Below, piece by piece: positions 51,454 through 60,479 of a stretch of DNA of 64,000 nt. Within the stretch, counting starts at the first letter, position 1, and the number at the start of each line of letters is the position of its first letter. The position numbers and the translations under genes were made by a program. The DNA comes from Priestia megaterium NBRC 15308 = ATCC 14581. Lineage in GTDB: Bacteria; Bacillota; Bacilli; Bacillales; Bacillaceae_H. Location of the stretch: assembly GCF_000832985.1 (NCBI RefSeq), contig NZ_CP009921.1, positions 62,001-126,000 on the forward strand. The letters run 5' to 3'. The notes beneath the pieces are model-generated. The model made no database searches. It saw nothing but the letters and a program-made list of their open reading frames with translations, and had not been told where the DNA came from.

Positions 51454-51681
51454 TTATATATTAAAGAAATCATGAGACTGCTTATTTTCATCGATTTTTT
51501 TAATTGTATCCATCACCCTTTTCAACACTTTTGGAGATGGAGAATAATTTTTTTCATTACATAAAGTTGAAATGGTTGTCTTCGATACGTGACTTTTTTT
51601 TGCAAATTCTGTTTGAGTAATCCCGTTTTTGTCCAAAAAACGTCCGAATTTACTTCTCTTCGGATTTTTCCACCATGACAC
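51454..51681 (-). CDS. XRE-family regulator (75 aa)
   Basis: GTG start at 51681, 9 nt behind AAAGGAG; the frame continues upstream without support. Helix-turn-helix: FGRFLDKNGITQTEFAKKSHVSKTTISTLCNEKNYSPSPKVLKRVMDTIKKI. Isolated, without obvious operon partner. Likely a plasmid regulator. Confidence 0.8.
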   Translation of the reverse strand: MSWWKNPKRSKFGRFLDKNGITQTEFAKKSHVSKTTISTLCNEKNYSPSPKVLKRVMDTIKKIDENKQSHDFFNI

Positions 51682-52296
51682 AATCAACCACTCCTTTTTG
51701 TACACATCCTTTCCATTTTTGAATTATTTTATACGATTCTGGTTTATTTTGATTTGTTTTGGTCATAATGGACAAGCCAATACCATATCATCTATTAAGA
51801 CATCAAAATACAACACAAACATAACGAATAAATTTAATACGTATTTTTAAAACCTTTTAGAATAATGTCGATATTTTTGTCATAATCATATAGCATGAAT
51901 ACAGTTAAGACCGCCTTATACACTAATACATAATGGGCGGTCTTTGTTATAGGTATGAATAGATTTTGAGTATAATGGAAAATAAAAAACAGACTGCTTC
52001 AGAGAACATAAGAAAATCCCTAACAACAGCAATTCATAAATTATCAGGCTAGAAAACACAATTTAATCAGTGAAAGAGAAAAGAGAACCCCATCTATCTT
52101 TATAGAGTCCTCTCCTTTATGGAATAAAGCACTAAATAATAGTAAAGTGTAAAATATAACATTTTTAAGCATAACCTAAATTTCTATGCTTCTATAGAGC
52201 TACCTTTCTTATAAAAAAAGGCTGTTTCACAAAATGAATGTGCAATGGAAAGGACTAGTATGTGGGACCAGTAAAAACAATCATAAAAAGTAGGAG
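51682..52296. other. Gene-free stretch of about 600 bp
   Basis: AT-rich, without a convincing ORF. It contains a terminator-like hairpin at about 51908-51945 (AAGACCGCC / GGCGGTCTT then TGTTAT). Nothing else is recognised; origin or control functions cannot be excluded in this plasmid-backbone region. Confidence 0.4.
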
Positions 52297-53190
52297 TTAT
52301 TGAGGTAATTTCTTTTTCCGTAGTCGGTGTAATCTCCGTTGAATTCCATGGGCTGATCTACCGATTAGTTGGCCAATTTCTTGTTGAGTACGACCTTCTT
52401 GGTAAAACATGTACCATAGACGGGCATCTTCCTCTTCAGTCCACTTTTTATTTTCATATTTAGGTCGATTAAAATAATCATATTTTCTTTGTTCCTTTAC
52501 CCAGTCGGGTTCTGGAATCAGAGTATTTAGGGATATCTTAGAAAAATTAATAAGTTCCTTATTCTGTTGTGCCCATTTCCAAAAAGCTGCTACGTCAATT
52601 CCTAAAAATGTTCGTGTGTTTGCTCTCAAGATGTTATAGGGCAATTCTTTTTTCTGAATCCAGTTATAAATGGTATGAACATCAACTTGCAGGCACTCTG
52701 CTAGTTCATAAACTGTAACATTTCCCAGATGAGCTCTTACGCCACGTATACCTAAGCGATATAACCTAGACTCTAATGCTTGTGTACTTCGTTGTAAGCG
52801 TCTAGATATTTGGTCAAGTGATTTGACTCCATACCATTTTACCAAGTATTCATCTTCTTTCTTTGTCCATCTACGTAACGACGTATTTCGTACTAATTTT
52901 AACAGTCTAATTCGATTCGCAACAGAAGAAGGGCTCTTGCCTAAATGTTTTCCAATCTCTCGATTGTTCATCCTATTAATATTTACTTTTAAGAACGTAT
53001 CTTGGTCAGGGGACCATTTTTTGCGTATGCCATTCTGGTTGTTGCGAAGTTGTAGTCGTGAGACCCGTTTATTAACCGATTCTTTACTACGATTTAAACA
53101 TTCACCAATTTTTTGGAGTGTCATCCGCCCATATTGTTCTTTTAGAAATAAATCTTCTTCCTCCGTCCACAGTTTTTGATTTTTAGTCAC
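52297..53190 (-). CDS. Multi-repeat SANT/Myb-like DNA-binding protein
   Basis: 297 residues from the GTG behind GGAGGGAG. Four tryptophan-led repeats of the SANT/Myb type: LWTEEEDLFLKEQYGRMTLQKIGECLNRSKESVNKRVSRL, KWSPDQDTFLKVN..., RWTKKEDEYLVKWYGVKSLDQISRRLQRST and KWTEEEDARLWYMFYQEGRTQQEIGQLIGRSAHGIQRRL. Between repeats 3 and 4 is a MerR/excisionase-like helix-turn-helix (VTVYELAECLQVDVHTIYNWIQKKELPY). It should bind DNA at several points. Function unknown; a plasmid organising or phage-type control protein is possible. Confidence 0.75.
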   Translation of the reverse strand: MTKNQKLWTEEEDLFLKEQYGRMTLQKIGECLNRSKESVNKRVSRLQLRNNQNGIRKKWSPDQDTFLKVNINRMNNREIGKHLGKSPSSVANRIRLLKLVRNTSLRRWTKKEDEYLVKWYGVKSLDQISRRLQRSTQALESRLYRLGIRGVRAHLGNVTVYELAECLQVDVHTIYNWIQKKELPYNILRANTRTFLGIDVAAFWKWAQQNKELINFSKISLNTLIPEPDWVKEQRKYDYFNRPKYENKKWTEEEDARLWYMFYQEGRTQQEIGQLIGRSAHGIQRRLHRLRKKKLPQ

Positions 53191-53396
53191 TATATCTCCC
53201 TCCAATTCGCGACTTAGATGTATAGAAAGCTACGTATAGAGAATAGTAGTGGAGATGTTCATCCTTCCTCAACAGAGATTAAATCCTGTTTCATTTACCT
53301 TTTTATCTATTGGACATAGGTTATCACTTTGTTTAGTCTGTTTTTGTCTAATTTGTCAGTGAAACGATAAACAATGGTTACTTTTTCTTTGAGTTC

Positions 53397-54185
53397 TTAC
53401 TTTTGATACTCATATACAACAGGAACTTGATCCATTTTGACTGTTTTGGCCACTACATAACGACGGTATCCATCTTTTAAGATCTTTGACCCTTTTTCAA
53501 TTGTCAACGGTTCATCTAAGCACCCTGTACGCTTCACAAAATCGATCACCTTTTGTGTTTTTTCAGGGTTTGGGCGTGTCTTTAAGAACTCTTCAGGAAC
53601 GATAATATCATCAAAGTTCAATAAATCCTGAGTTCCCTTTGGTTGGTTTGATAGTGTTGTCTTTTTTTCCTCCGCCTTTTTTTCTTCTGTAGGCACTTGT
53701 TGTACTTCTGGCTGAATAGGCTTTACTTCTTTCTTCTCTTCCTTTGCTACAGGTTGAGAAACAGCTGCTTGTTCTTCTTCCTGTTTAATAGATTCCGTTT
53801 TCTTTTGGGCTTCAGAAGGCGTAGATGTTTCTTGTTTAGGTTCTTTTTTCGCATCTGACTCATTCTTCTCTTTGTCATTTTTATTCGGGAGAACGGTAAT
53901 CTGGAAACAGATCACGCCTATTTCACCAGGGCATTCATCAATGGGAATATCCAACGTTGGTTCCCCTTGGATTAAAATCTTTTCATGCATGATGCTTTTC
54001 TTCGTGAGCCCGGTTTTATTAAAGGCTTTCTTCGCAACAAATACGGTATACGAAATAAAGGTACTCTTCTTTAATCCTTTCGGCGCAGATGGTGACCCTT
54101 TTTCACGCATATCAAAGGCAACATAGCGATCGTATTCTCGTAGTGGTCCTGTGGCTGATCCGGTTAAGGTAATTTTATGTGGCAT
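53397..54185 (-). CDS. ParB-like protein with N-terminal extra domain
   Basis: 262 residues, ATG behind AGGAGGAGACTAGT. Residues 1-100 form an unrecognised beta-rich domain (ITLTGSATGPLREYDRYVAFDMREKGSPS ... PGEIGVICFQITVLP) resembling an OB fold. A charged low-complexity linker of ~85 residues follows (Lys/Glu/Gln/Pro). The C-terminal 75 residues resemble the ParB/Spo0J N-terminal fold (LDEPLTIEKGSKILKDGYRRYVVAKTVKMDQVPVV). Probably works in plasmid partition or replication with the neighbouring gene. Confidence 0.65.
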   Translation of the reverse strand: MPHKITLTGSATGPLREYDRYVAFDMREKGSPSAPKGLKKSTFISYTVFVAKKAFNKTGLTKKSIMHEKILIQGEPTLDIPIDECPGEIGVICFQITVLPNKNDKEKNESDAKKEPKQETSTPSEAQKKTESIKQEEEQAAVSQPVAKEEKKEVKPIQPEVQQVPTEEKKAEEKKTTLSNQPKGTQDLLNFDDIIVPEEFLKTRPNPEKTQKVIDFVKRTGCLDEPLTIEKGSKILKDGYRRYVVAKTVKMDQVPVVYEYQK

Positions 54186-54294
54186 ACTAGTCTCCTCCTG
54201 TGTAGATTATTAGTCATTTTTTATTTAGAACACAGTTCTAAATAAACATATTCTATTAAAACATCAGCTTCTAAGGAATTTCTACTTTTTTTAA

Positions 54295-55596
54295 TTAGGA
54301 AGCTGTGTCTTTTAACTGGTTATGTTGGCGCAAACATTCTTGTTCCTCTGGCGTTAAAGCTTGTCCTAGGTCTTGTTTTACCTGGGCTATTTCCAACAAA
54401 CTATACGTGGAGCTGTGCTCCTCCAGCAAGTTCTCTTCTTCTAGTGTTAGCTCTTGTCCTAAATCTTGCTTTAACTGAATCATTTCAAGCTGTTGATCCA
54501 AAGACATCTTTGTTTCTTTTGGGACTTCTTCTTGCTGCTGTTCAGCCTTTAACCAATTTGGAACTAGTTCCTTACGGATAATCCGTTTTGGAGTAGCTAA
54601 TGTTGTTTCTTTGCTTTCGTTATGTATAACTTCTTGTTGATTTGCGTATACTGATGAATAATCCTGACTTTTAGGCCTTATTAATTCATAGAATTGATTT
54701 TTCGCAATCTGATAGATTAATCGACACATATCCCGTAGGGATAACGGGTTGCCTTGTTGATTGGCTTCATGCACATATTTATCTAAGCCCACAATGGATG
54801 TATACGCAATTTCATGTACTTGTTCTTTCTTAAACGTAATCTCTGTATCTTTTTTTACTGACTTTGCAGCATTTTGAATACGAACATAAAAGTCTTGTAG
54901 TTGATGTCCATACTTACCTGCATAGACTTGATTGACTTTCTTAGGCACACCCTTGATATAAGTGAAGGCCTGTGAAACAGATATTAAATGATTATTTATA
55001 TGATTTACAGGTAAATCAAGGTTAATAAAGGCATCAGGTGATTTATCGGCCTTTAAGCTTGGTGTATCAACGTTTTTAGCACTTTCTGGATGCGTCACAG
55101 GACGTGTCACAGGAGTGGTCATTTCTTCTTGTTGAAGCGTTTGTACACCTGTTGTATCATGAGCAAAAAAGATTTCGTCGCAAATTTGCTGAAAGTTTTT
55201 ATGACTTTTAAGGACAAATACATAACTGTCAGGATGAGTACCTGTTGCATCCTCTTTGATGTAACGTGCCACAAGTACAAACGAAGTCGCTTTTAACGAG
55301 CGTACAAAACGAGAAACTGTACTTTTGGACACATTAAATTTCTTCATAAGTGTTTCAGAACGGATCGCTTGAATACCCGTAGCCACTAGGTTGTAGATGA
55401 CGTGATCGAGCATTTCCATTCTCTTTTTAGGAAATTCTTTATGTATAGCTGATTGTTGTTGTTTAAAGTGGGCACGAAGACTTTCTAAAAACTCTTCTTT
55501 CTTTTTACGAAGTGTGGACTTGTGGGTCCATAACCATTTGAACCGTCCATTGAAGGTATCTACATCTTTTAAATAGCAGGTTAATATCTTTGTCAT
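54295..55596 (-). CDS. Putative plasmid replication initiator with winged HTH
   Basis: 433 residues from the ATG at 55596 behind AAAGGAG. An N-terminal winged-helix region (IQAIRSETLMKKFNVSKSTVSRFVRSLKATSFVLVARY), then a variable linker and a helical C-terminus with two similar QLEMIQLKQDLGQELT and EIAQVKQDLGQALT segments. It has the look of a replication or control protein of large Bacillus plasmids, though I cannot name the family. Its ~240-nt leader is opposed by a probable antisense RNA, the usual control of copy number, which supports a replication role. Confidence 0.55.
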   Translation of the reverse strand: MTKILTCYLKDVDTFNGRFKWLWTHKSTLRKKKEEFLESLRAHFKQQQSAIHKEFPKKRMEMLDHVIYNLVATGIQAIRSETLMKKFNVSKSTVSRFVRSLKATSFVLVARYIKEDATGTHPDSYVFVLKSHKNFQQICDEIFFAHDTTGVQTLQQEEMTTPVTRPVTHPESAKNVDTPSLKADKSPDAFINLDLPVNHINNHLISVSQAFTYIKGVPKKVNQVYAGKYGHQLQDFYVRIQNAAKSVKKDTEITFKKEQVHEIAYTSIVGLDKYVHEANQQGNPLSLRDMCRLIYQIAKNQFYELIRPKSQDYSSVYANQQEVIHNESKETTLATPKRIIRKELVPNWLKAEQQQEEVPKETKMSLDQQLEMIQLKQDLGQELTLEEENLLEEHSSTYSLLEIAQVKQDLGQALTPEEQECLRQHNQLKDTAS

Positions 55597-55684
55597 TTGT
55601 TCATCGTCTCCTTTTAGGAACAAAAAAAGACACTGTTTCCCTTGAGAAAGGAAAACAATGCCTTGATTTTGATGAACTAAGCCC

Positions 55685-55848
55685 TTGAAATAGATGTCAA
55701 TTTCGTATAAAATAAAAACATAAGTTTTATTTTATAAAAAAATGAATCTATTAACAAGAGACTTCGACAAGTGTTTTCCCTACCGGATTTAGGGGGAACG
55801 GTTTAAGAGTGCGACCAACACTTCTTAAACAGTTGAAGTCTTTTTTCT
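55685..55848 (+). ncRNA. Probable counter-transcribed (antisense) RNA of the rep leader
   Basis: Plus-strand promoter TTGAAA (55685-55690), 17-bp spacer, TAAAAT (55708-55713). The transcript would end at a large hairpin: AGACTTC (55759-55765) pairs with GAAGTCT (55835-55841), inside it AAGTGTT pairs with AACACTT, and CCCTA pairs with TAGGG; TTTTTT follows. It is fully antisense to the leader of the minus-strand gene, whose own promoter lies at 55873-55902. This is the layout of plasmid copy-number control RNAs. Confidence 0.7.
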
Positions 55849-55872
55849 ATTCCGTACCTTTTTGTTAGTTTT

Positions 55873-55902
55873 ATTATAGCGTTAACTCATCTCAAAATTC
55901 AA
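55873..55902 (-). promoter_or_regulatory. Minus-strand promoter of the putative rep gene
   Basis: On the minus strand TTGAAT, 18-bp spacer, TATAAT; transcription would start near 55866 and give a leader of about 270 nt before the ATG at 55596. Confidence 0.6.
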
Positions 55903-56005
55903 TAAAAAATAGCAAAATATATCAAAACAAGTATATTTAGCTACAATCGATCCTTCACTGTTTATTGGAGGAATCAACTTCATCGTATATGAATATAATA
56001 GATTT

Positions 56006-56040
56006 GGGGAGGGGTAAAAAAATACCCCTCCCCTATTTCC
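56006..56040. terminator. Terminator of the DUF3967-like gene
   Basis: 11-bp perfect stem GGGGAGGGGTA / TACCCCTCCCC with an A-rich loop. Confidence 0.65.
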
Positions 56041-56065
56041 ATTTTATATGGTATAATGGAAAACT

Positions 56066-56611
56066 TTACTTCTTAAACAGTTTTGTAAACCAAGACTCTT
56101 TTTTTTCTTCAGTATTGGCACCTTCTTTACTAATAGACGTTAATAATTTTGTTTCTTGCATTTCTCTCATTGATAACATCAGTTGCTCGTCACGTTGTTT
56201 CAACTTTTCATCGATGTACTTTTGTTGAGAAACTAATAGTTCTTCTTGTTCTTTAAATTTTTCTAAAAGTTGCTTGTTAAACTCTTTTTGCTCATCTAAG
56301 GCTTTTTTTATGTCCATCACAACTTCGCTCAGCTCTGCACTCTCTTGCTCACCACTCTCACTCACAACCTCTACAGTCACTGGCACCCCTTGTGATGTAA
56401 GGATTTTGTCTACCTCTTCCGCATTTTTACCATTCCCATATAACTCACGTATTCTCGCTAGTATATCTAAACAATCTTTATGAAGTTGATAAGCTTTATG
56501 TTCCTTTTTTATGCGTAATAAATGTGCATGAGAAGCTATGTATCTTCGTAATGTTTGTTGCGGAATACCCGTTTTTTCGCTCATTTGAGGTACGGTAAAC
56601 CATTCGCTCAC
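56066..56611 (-). CDS. MerR-type HTH protein (DUF3967-like)
   Basis: 181 residues, GTG start behind AAAGGAGGTG. N-terminal MerR-like helix-turn-helix (WFTVPQMSEKTGIPQQTLRRYIASHAHLL), then a long coiled coil (VVMDIKKALDEQKEFNKQLLEKFKEQEELLVSQQKYIDEKLKQRDEQL) and a basic tail SWFTKLFKK. This is the organisation of DUF3967 proteins of Bacillus plasmids, thought to act in partition or replication. The repeat-rich region just upstream probably holds its binding sites. Confidence 0.75.
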   Translation of the reverse strand: MSEWFTVPQMSEKTGIPQQTLRRYIASHAHLLRIKKEHKAYQLHKDCLDILARIRELYGNGKNAEEVDKILTSQGVPVTVEVVSESGEQESAELSEVVMDIKKALDEQKEFNKQLLEKFKEQEELLVSQQKYIDEKLKQRDEQLMLSMREMQETKLLTSISKEGANTEEKKESWFTKLFKK

Positions 56612-56684
56612 ACAATCACCTCCTTTTGCTTACCACTCACTTATTCTAACAGATTCAACAAAAACAAGCATTATCCTCCTTTCG

Positions 56685-56825
56685 TGAGTGAGTGAGCTTT
56701 AGTTAAACTCGTTCGCTTGTGAGTTTAACTCCATAGTGGGTGAGTGGTATGTTCGCGTGAGTTTTTAGGGTAAGTTCACCGTAAGTTCACCTTAAGTTAA
56801 ACTTTAGTTAAACTTAAGGTGGATC
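56685..56825. repeat. Repeat cluster, candidate centromere/operator
   Basis: Perfect palindrome AGTTAAACTC / GAGTTTAACT with 10-nt loop; tandem GTAAGTTCACC copies; direct repeats of AGTTAAACTT; an inverted pair CCTTAAGTT / AACTTAAGG; and GAGTGAGTGAG. It fills the gap between the MerR-type gene and a divergent membrane protein gene and probably binds the MerR-type protein. Confidence 0.65.
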
Positions 56826-56882
56826 AGCCAATTTTAATTTATGAAAAAGATAATTACAGAAATGGAGTGGGGAGGGGTTTAT

Positions 56883-57116
56883 ATGAAGCTGTTGAAGCAT
56901 AATGAAATTCCAAACTTTATATCTTTCCTTATAGTAGGTTTAATTCTTACGGTTTTATTTATGCTTAAAGGAGCAGCATTAATTATTGTTGCAGCAGTCT
57001 TTTGTATTTTTTGTGGCTTGTATCTGTTCGGCTATATAGTATTGGGAGTAATAGGAATGGTAGCTCCTATTATTGGTTTGTTATTAATAATTGGAATATT
57101 TATGTGGATTTTTTAG
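56883..57116 (+). CDS. Small membrane protein (77 aa)
   Basis: ATG behind GGAGGGG; the frame extends 14 codons upstream without RBS. Three hydrophobic helices (FISFLIVGLILTVLFML, AALIIVAAVFCIFCGLYLFGYIVLG, APIIGLLLIIGIFMWIF). Unknown function. Divergent from the MerR-type gene, downstream of the repeat cluster. Confidence 0.6.
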   Translation: MKLLKHNEIPNFISFLIVGLILTVLFMLKGAALIIVAAVFCIFCGLYLFGYIVLGVIGMVAPIIGLLLIIGIFMWIF

Positions 57117-57355
57117 GGGAATATAGGGCTTTTATAGGGATTTTGAATCTCATGTAATGGTAAATATATGATCTATATGTACTTTATTACTTATAATTCA
57201 AATAATATCCAAAAATTTAGGTCTTAAATATTGGATATAAAAGGAATGTGGGTTCATGTAAATCGGAACACAAGTTTGATATCATGAAAAAGAGTACAAA
57301 AATTTAACAAAAAACTAAAATATATCTAATTTTTAGGTCGTAGGGAGAAATTGAT

Positions 57356-58336
57356 TTGTTATTTTCAAAACTTATAGATCATTACGCTTTAAATGATTTG
57401 CATAAAGACCGAAGTGAGGAGTATCAATACTATATTGATTCTGCTCATATACCAATAAATATAGATAGAGAAACTTTTTTTGAAGTACCAGCATCACTTT
57501 CAGATATTGGATTGAACATAACTTCTACAGACAAAGGATATAGCATAGGTGAATTTGGATTTGAAAGTTTGATACCTTCTGGGGATGATCTCAATGACTA
57601 CGTAAGGGGAGAGGCTTTCTTAAATGAATCTGAAAGTAAGCCTCATGTTATTTTTGTACATGGTTGGCGAATGAAAGGGTTTGATCGGGTAAAGAAGATT
57701 TTTCATAATTCGATTATGAATAATTTAGGATGGAATATGTACTACTACACGCTTCCTTACCACTTGGAACGTCAGCCAGAGACATCACTTTACAGTGGAG
57801 AATTTATGGTTAGTGCTAATATTAATAGGACTGTTGAATCTACTAGACAAGCAATTGTTGATCTGAGGGCTTTAATCCAATGGATAAAAAATAACAAACA
57901 AGGTCCCGTAATTATAATAGGTGTTAGTCTTGGTGGCTTTATCTCAAATTTAGTTGCTACACTTGAACCTGAGATTGATGCTTTAGTTTCCATAATGTAT
58001 TCTAATCGCCTTAGTTATTCGATATGGAATACGATTCCTGGTAAGTATATAAGACAAGACCTAGAGCATCATGGAGTGAATTATAACGATTTAATAAAAT
58101 ATTGGGAAGTAACCGAGCCAAATCAAGCCCTCCCCAAAATTAGTAAAGATAATATTTTACTGATCTCTGCCAAATATGATCAATATGTTCATATTCAAGA
58201 CGCAGATTTGTTATGGGAGGCTTGGGAAAAGCCTACACGATACGTATATAATTGTGGACATGCTGGAATAGTTCTTAAACGAAAAAAAATTGCAAAGGAT
58301 ACCATTTCATTTCTACAAAATAAGCTAACGAGGTAA
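57356..58336 (+). CDS. Alpha/beta hydrolase
   Basis: 326 residues, TTG start behind AGGGAG. Hydrolase core HVIFVHGWRMKGFDRVKK, nucleophile elbow VIIIGVSLGGFISNLV (Ser), acid in LISAKYDQYVHIQDAD (Asp) and His in NCGHAGIVL. No signal peptide. Eight bp before a histidine kinase gene and co-directional with a response regulator. It may make, change or destroy the signal sensed by the kinase; the substrate is unknown. Confidence 0.8.
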   Translation: MLFSKLIDHYALNDLHKDRSEEYQYYIDSAHIPINIDRETFFEVPASLSDIGLNITSTDKGYSIGEFGFESLIPSGDDLNDYVRGEAFLNESESKPHVIFVHGWRMKGFDRVKKIFHNSIMNNLGWNMYYYTLPYHLERQPETSLYSGEFMVSANINRTVESTRQAIVDLRALIQWIKNNKQGPVIIIGVSLGGFISNLVATLEPEIDALVSIMYSNRLSYSIWNTIPGKYIRQDLEHHGVNYNDLIKYWEVTEPNQALPKISKDNILLISAKYDQYVHIQDADLLWEAWEKPTRYVYNCGHAGIVLKRKKIAKDTISFLQNKLTR

Positions 58337-58343
58337 GTCGCAT

Positions 58344-59747
58344 ATGTTTATGTTTATAATGGTAGCTTTACTTTGGTTAATGAGTTCAATTCTTTTTTTT
58401 AGAAATCCTCAAAATGAAAAAATTAGGTGGGCCAGTATTATAGGGTTTTTCGGAGGTTTCGGGGGAATAGGAGCTCTACTGGGAAAGGGAGTAAATCGTC
58501 CAGAATGGATATTACACTTAGATGGAATATTTACATCGATAGGACACTACTTTACTCCATACGGTATGTTGATTTTTGGATTAGTTTATTCAGATGTCAT
58601 TAGAAATACGGGAAAGAGAAATATATTAAAGCTGCTTTGTCTAATCCCAATCTTCATTATGTATCCTATTTTTCAAGTGTATCCAGAGTTTAAAGTGGAT
58701 TTTCGTATTTTAGCATTATGGGTAGTACCCTATGTTGTTACAGCAAACATTTTATTAATCTATTCTGCTTGGCGAGAAGATCGACCAACTATTAAAAGAA
58801 GAAAGATATTAACTTGCATATTTGTCATACCAATGTTTACCTTTGTTTTGGTTACAAATATTATTTTAGAAGCATTAGGTATTGTAGGCGTATGGCACTA
58901 CAATCCGTGGATTATTGTCAGTCAATTTCTAGTGTTCGTTTATTTTGGAGCTAGATATGGAATTCTGGGTGTGCGAATTAGGTTTGAAAAGGAAATACGG
59001 GATTCTAAAATGAAAGCAGCACGTTCTGGATCAGCTTTATTTAACCATACAATAAAAAATGAAATAGCTAAAATTGATTTGCTAGTAAATCAATTAAAGG
59101 AACAAATCGCACTCGATGAAAAATCTTCTGAAAAGCTAAATTTAGTATTAAATTCAACAAATCACCTTCTAGAGTTATCAACACGCATTCAAAGCAAGCT
59201 AAACACTATAAAGCTTAAAGAATCTGAATTCTCCCTTAATGAAAGTATTGATAGGGCTATTAAATTATCTAATGCTTATTTATATAATAATCAAGATATT
59301 AAAATCATGAGACAGTACATGGCTGATGTCACAATAGTTGGTGATACTGAGCAATTACAAGAAACTTACTTGAACATAATCAAAAACGCTATTGAAGCTA
59401 TGGATGGAAAAGGCCAAATTTTAATAAGAGTCTATGCATCTCGTAAAAAAGTTTATATCGATTTTATAGATAATGGTAAGGGTATAGAGAAAGCTGATCT
59501 TAATCGTATATTAGATCCTTTTTATTCAACAAAAGGATCTACAAATGATTATGGTCTGGGTTTAACTCAATGTTATAACATTCTCCAAAAACACGATGGA
59601 AGTATTTCAGTGAAAAGTCAAGTTAATAAAGGAACGATATTCACATTGTCAATTCCATCCAAGAGAGTTGTTGATATCAAAATAAGCGAACAATCTAATT
59701 CTAACTCGATAGGAGAAAAAGGCCTATGGACGACAAAATTAAATTGA
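58344..59747 (+). CDS. Membrane sensor histidine kinase
   Basis: 467 residues. Six or seven transmembrane helices in the first ~210, then a phosphoacceptor helix with GSALFNHTIKNEIAKIDLLVNQ, and an HATPase domain with N-box YLNIIKNAIEAMDGKG, G1 DNGKGIEKADLNRILDPF and G2 DYGLGLTQCYNIL. No separate extracellular domain, so it probably senses a hydrophobic or small-molecule signal in the membrane. Overlaps the response regulator gene by 22 bp. Confidence 0.88.
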   Translation: MFMFIMVALLWLMSSILFFRNPQNEKIRWASIIGFFGGFGGIGALLGKGVNRPEWILHLDGIFTSIGHYFTPYGMLIFGLVYSDVIRNTGKRNILKLLCLIPIFIMYPIFQVYPEFKVDFRILALWVVPYVVTANILLIYSAWREDRPTIKRRKILTCIFVIPMFTFVLVTNIILEALGIVGVWHYNPWIIVSQFLVFVYFGARYGILGVRIRFEKEIRDSKMKAARSGSALFNHTIKNEIAKIDLLVNQLKEQIALDEKSSEKLNLVLNSTNHLLELSTRIQSKLNTIKLKESEFSLNESIDRAIKLSNAYLYNNQDIKIMRQYMADVTIVGDTEQLQETYLNIIKNAIEAMDGKGQILIRVYASRKKVYIDFIDNGKGIEKADLNRILDPFYSTKGSTNDYGLGLTQCYNILQKHDGSISVKSQVNKGTIFTLSIPSKRVVDIKISEQSNSNSIGEKGLWTTKLN

Positions 59748-60307
59748 TGATCGTAGAAGATGATTTAGTTTGGATGCAATCTATAAGTGATTATGTACAA
59801 AAGGATGACGATATCATTGTTGTTGAGCAAGCTTACAACAAAGAAGAAGCATTACAAGTTGATTGTACCAATATAGATGTAGTGTTATTAGATTTATCAC
59901 TTTCAATTGATGATGAAAACTTCAGTGGTCTTGAGGTCGCTAGTTATCTATATAAAAAGGGTTTAAAGAAAATTATTATGCTAACCTCTTGGGATGAAAA
60001 GGATATTATACTTGAATGCTTTGATACAGGGGTTGTTAATTACATAACGAAAACATCTTATAGAGATATCCCTAATGCTATTAGAGAAGCGTTTAGAGGG
60101 AAAGTTAGTCTCCATGCTGATGTTACAAATGTATTGGTTGGAGAATTAAGGAAAGAAAGAAAAGTAAAGATATTAACACCAACAGAACGTGAAGTTTATA
60201 CCTTAAAAGAACAAGGGTTAAATAAATCACAAATCGCTGACAAATTATATAAATCTGTCGAAACAATAAAAAGACAATTACGAATTATAAAAAGCAAAAT
60301 GCAGTGA
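59726..60307 (+). CDS. LuxR/NarL-type response regulator
   Basis: 193 residues, ATG behind AGGAG inside the kinase gene. Receiver domain with MIVEDDLVWM, phosphoacceptor Asp in VVLLDLSLSIDD and Lys in NYITKTSY; C-terminal LuxR helix-turn-helix LTPTEREVYTLKEQGLNKSQIADKLYKSVETIKRQLR. Partner of the kinase. Targets unknown. Confidence 0.92.
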   Translation: MDDKIKLMIVEDDLVWMQSISDYVQKDDDIIVVEQAYNKEEALQVDCTNIDVVLLDLSLSIDDENFSGLEVASYLYKKGLKKIIMLTSWDEKDIILECFDTGVVNYITKTSYRDIPNAIREAFRGKVSLHADVTNVLVGELRKERKVKILTPTEREVYTLKEQGLNKSQIADKLYKSVETIKRQLRIIKSKMQ

Positions 60308-60350
60308 GGAGTTAGTTTGTAGCTAATTTCCATTGCATTTTGCTTTTTTT
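60288..60350 (+). terminator. Terminator overlapping the response regulator stop codon
   Basis: AAAAGCAAAATGCAGTG pairs with CATTGCATTTTGCTTTT (one mismatch) across a 24-nt loop, then TTT. The left arm is part of the coding sequence. Confidence 0.7.
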
Positions 60351-60479
60351 ATGTTTTTGAGAACCACAATCTATAAAAAGAAGGTTATATATTATACCGC
60401 ACTTACGATTGTTTGAGGAGGGGTATTTTTTTGACCCTCCCTTAAAAGTATTAAATCCTGTAACATTTAAATTACATAA

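Noticed and set aside
55965-56228. 87-codon plus-strand frame opposite the DUF3967-like gene
   Set aside because: No RBS, mostly antisense to a well supported gene and crosses its terminator.
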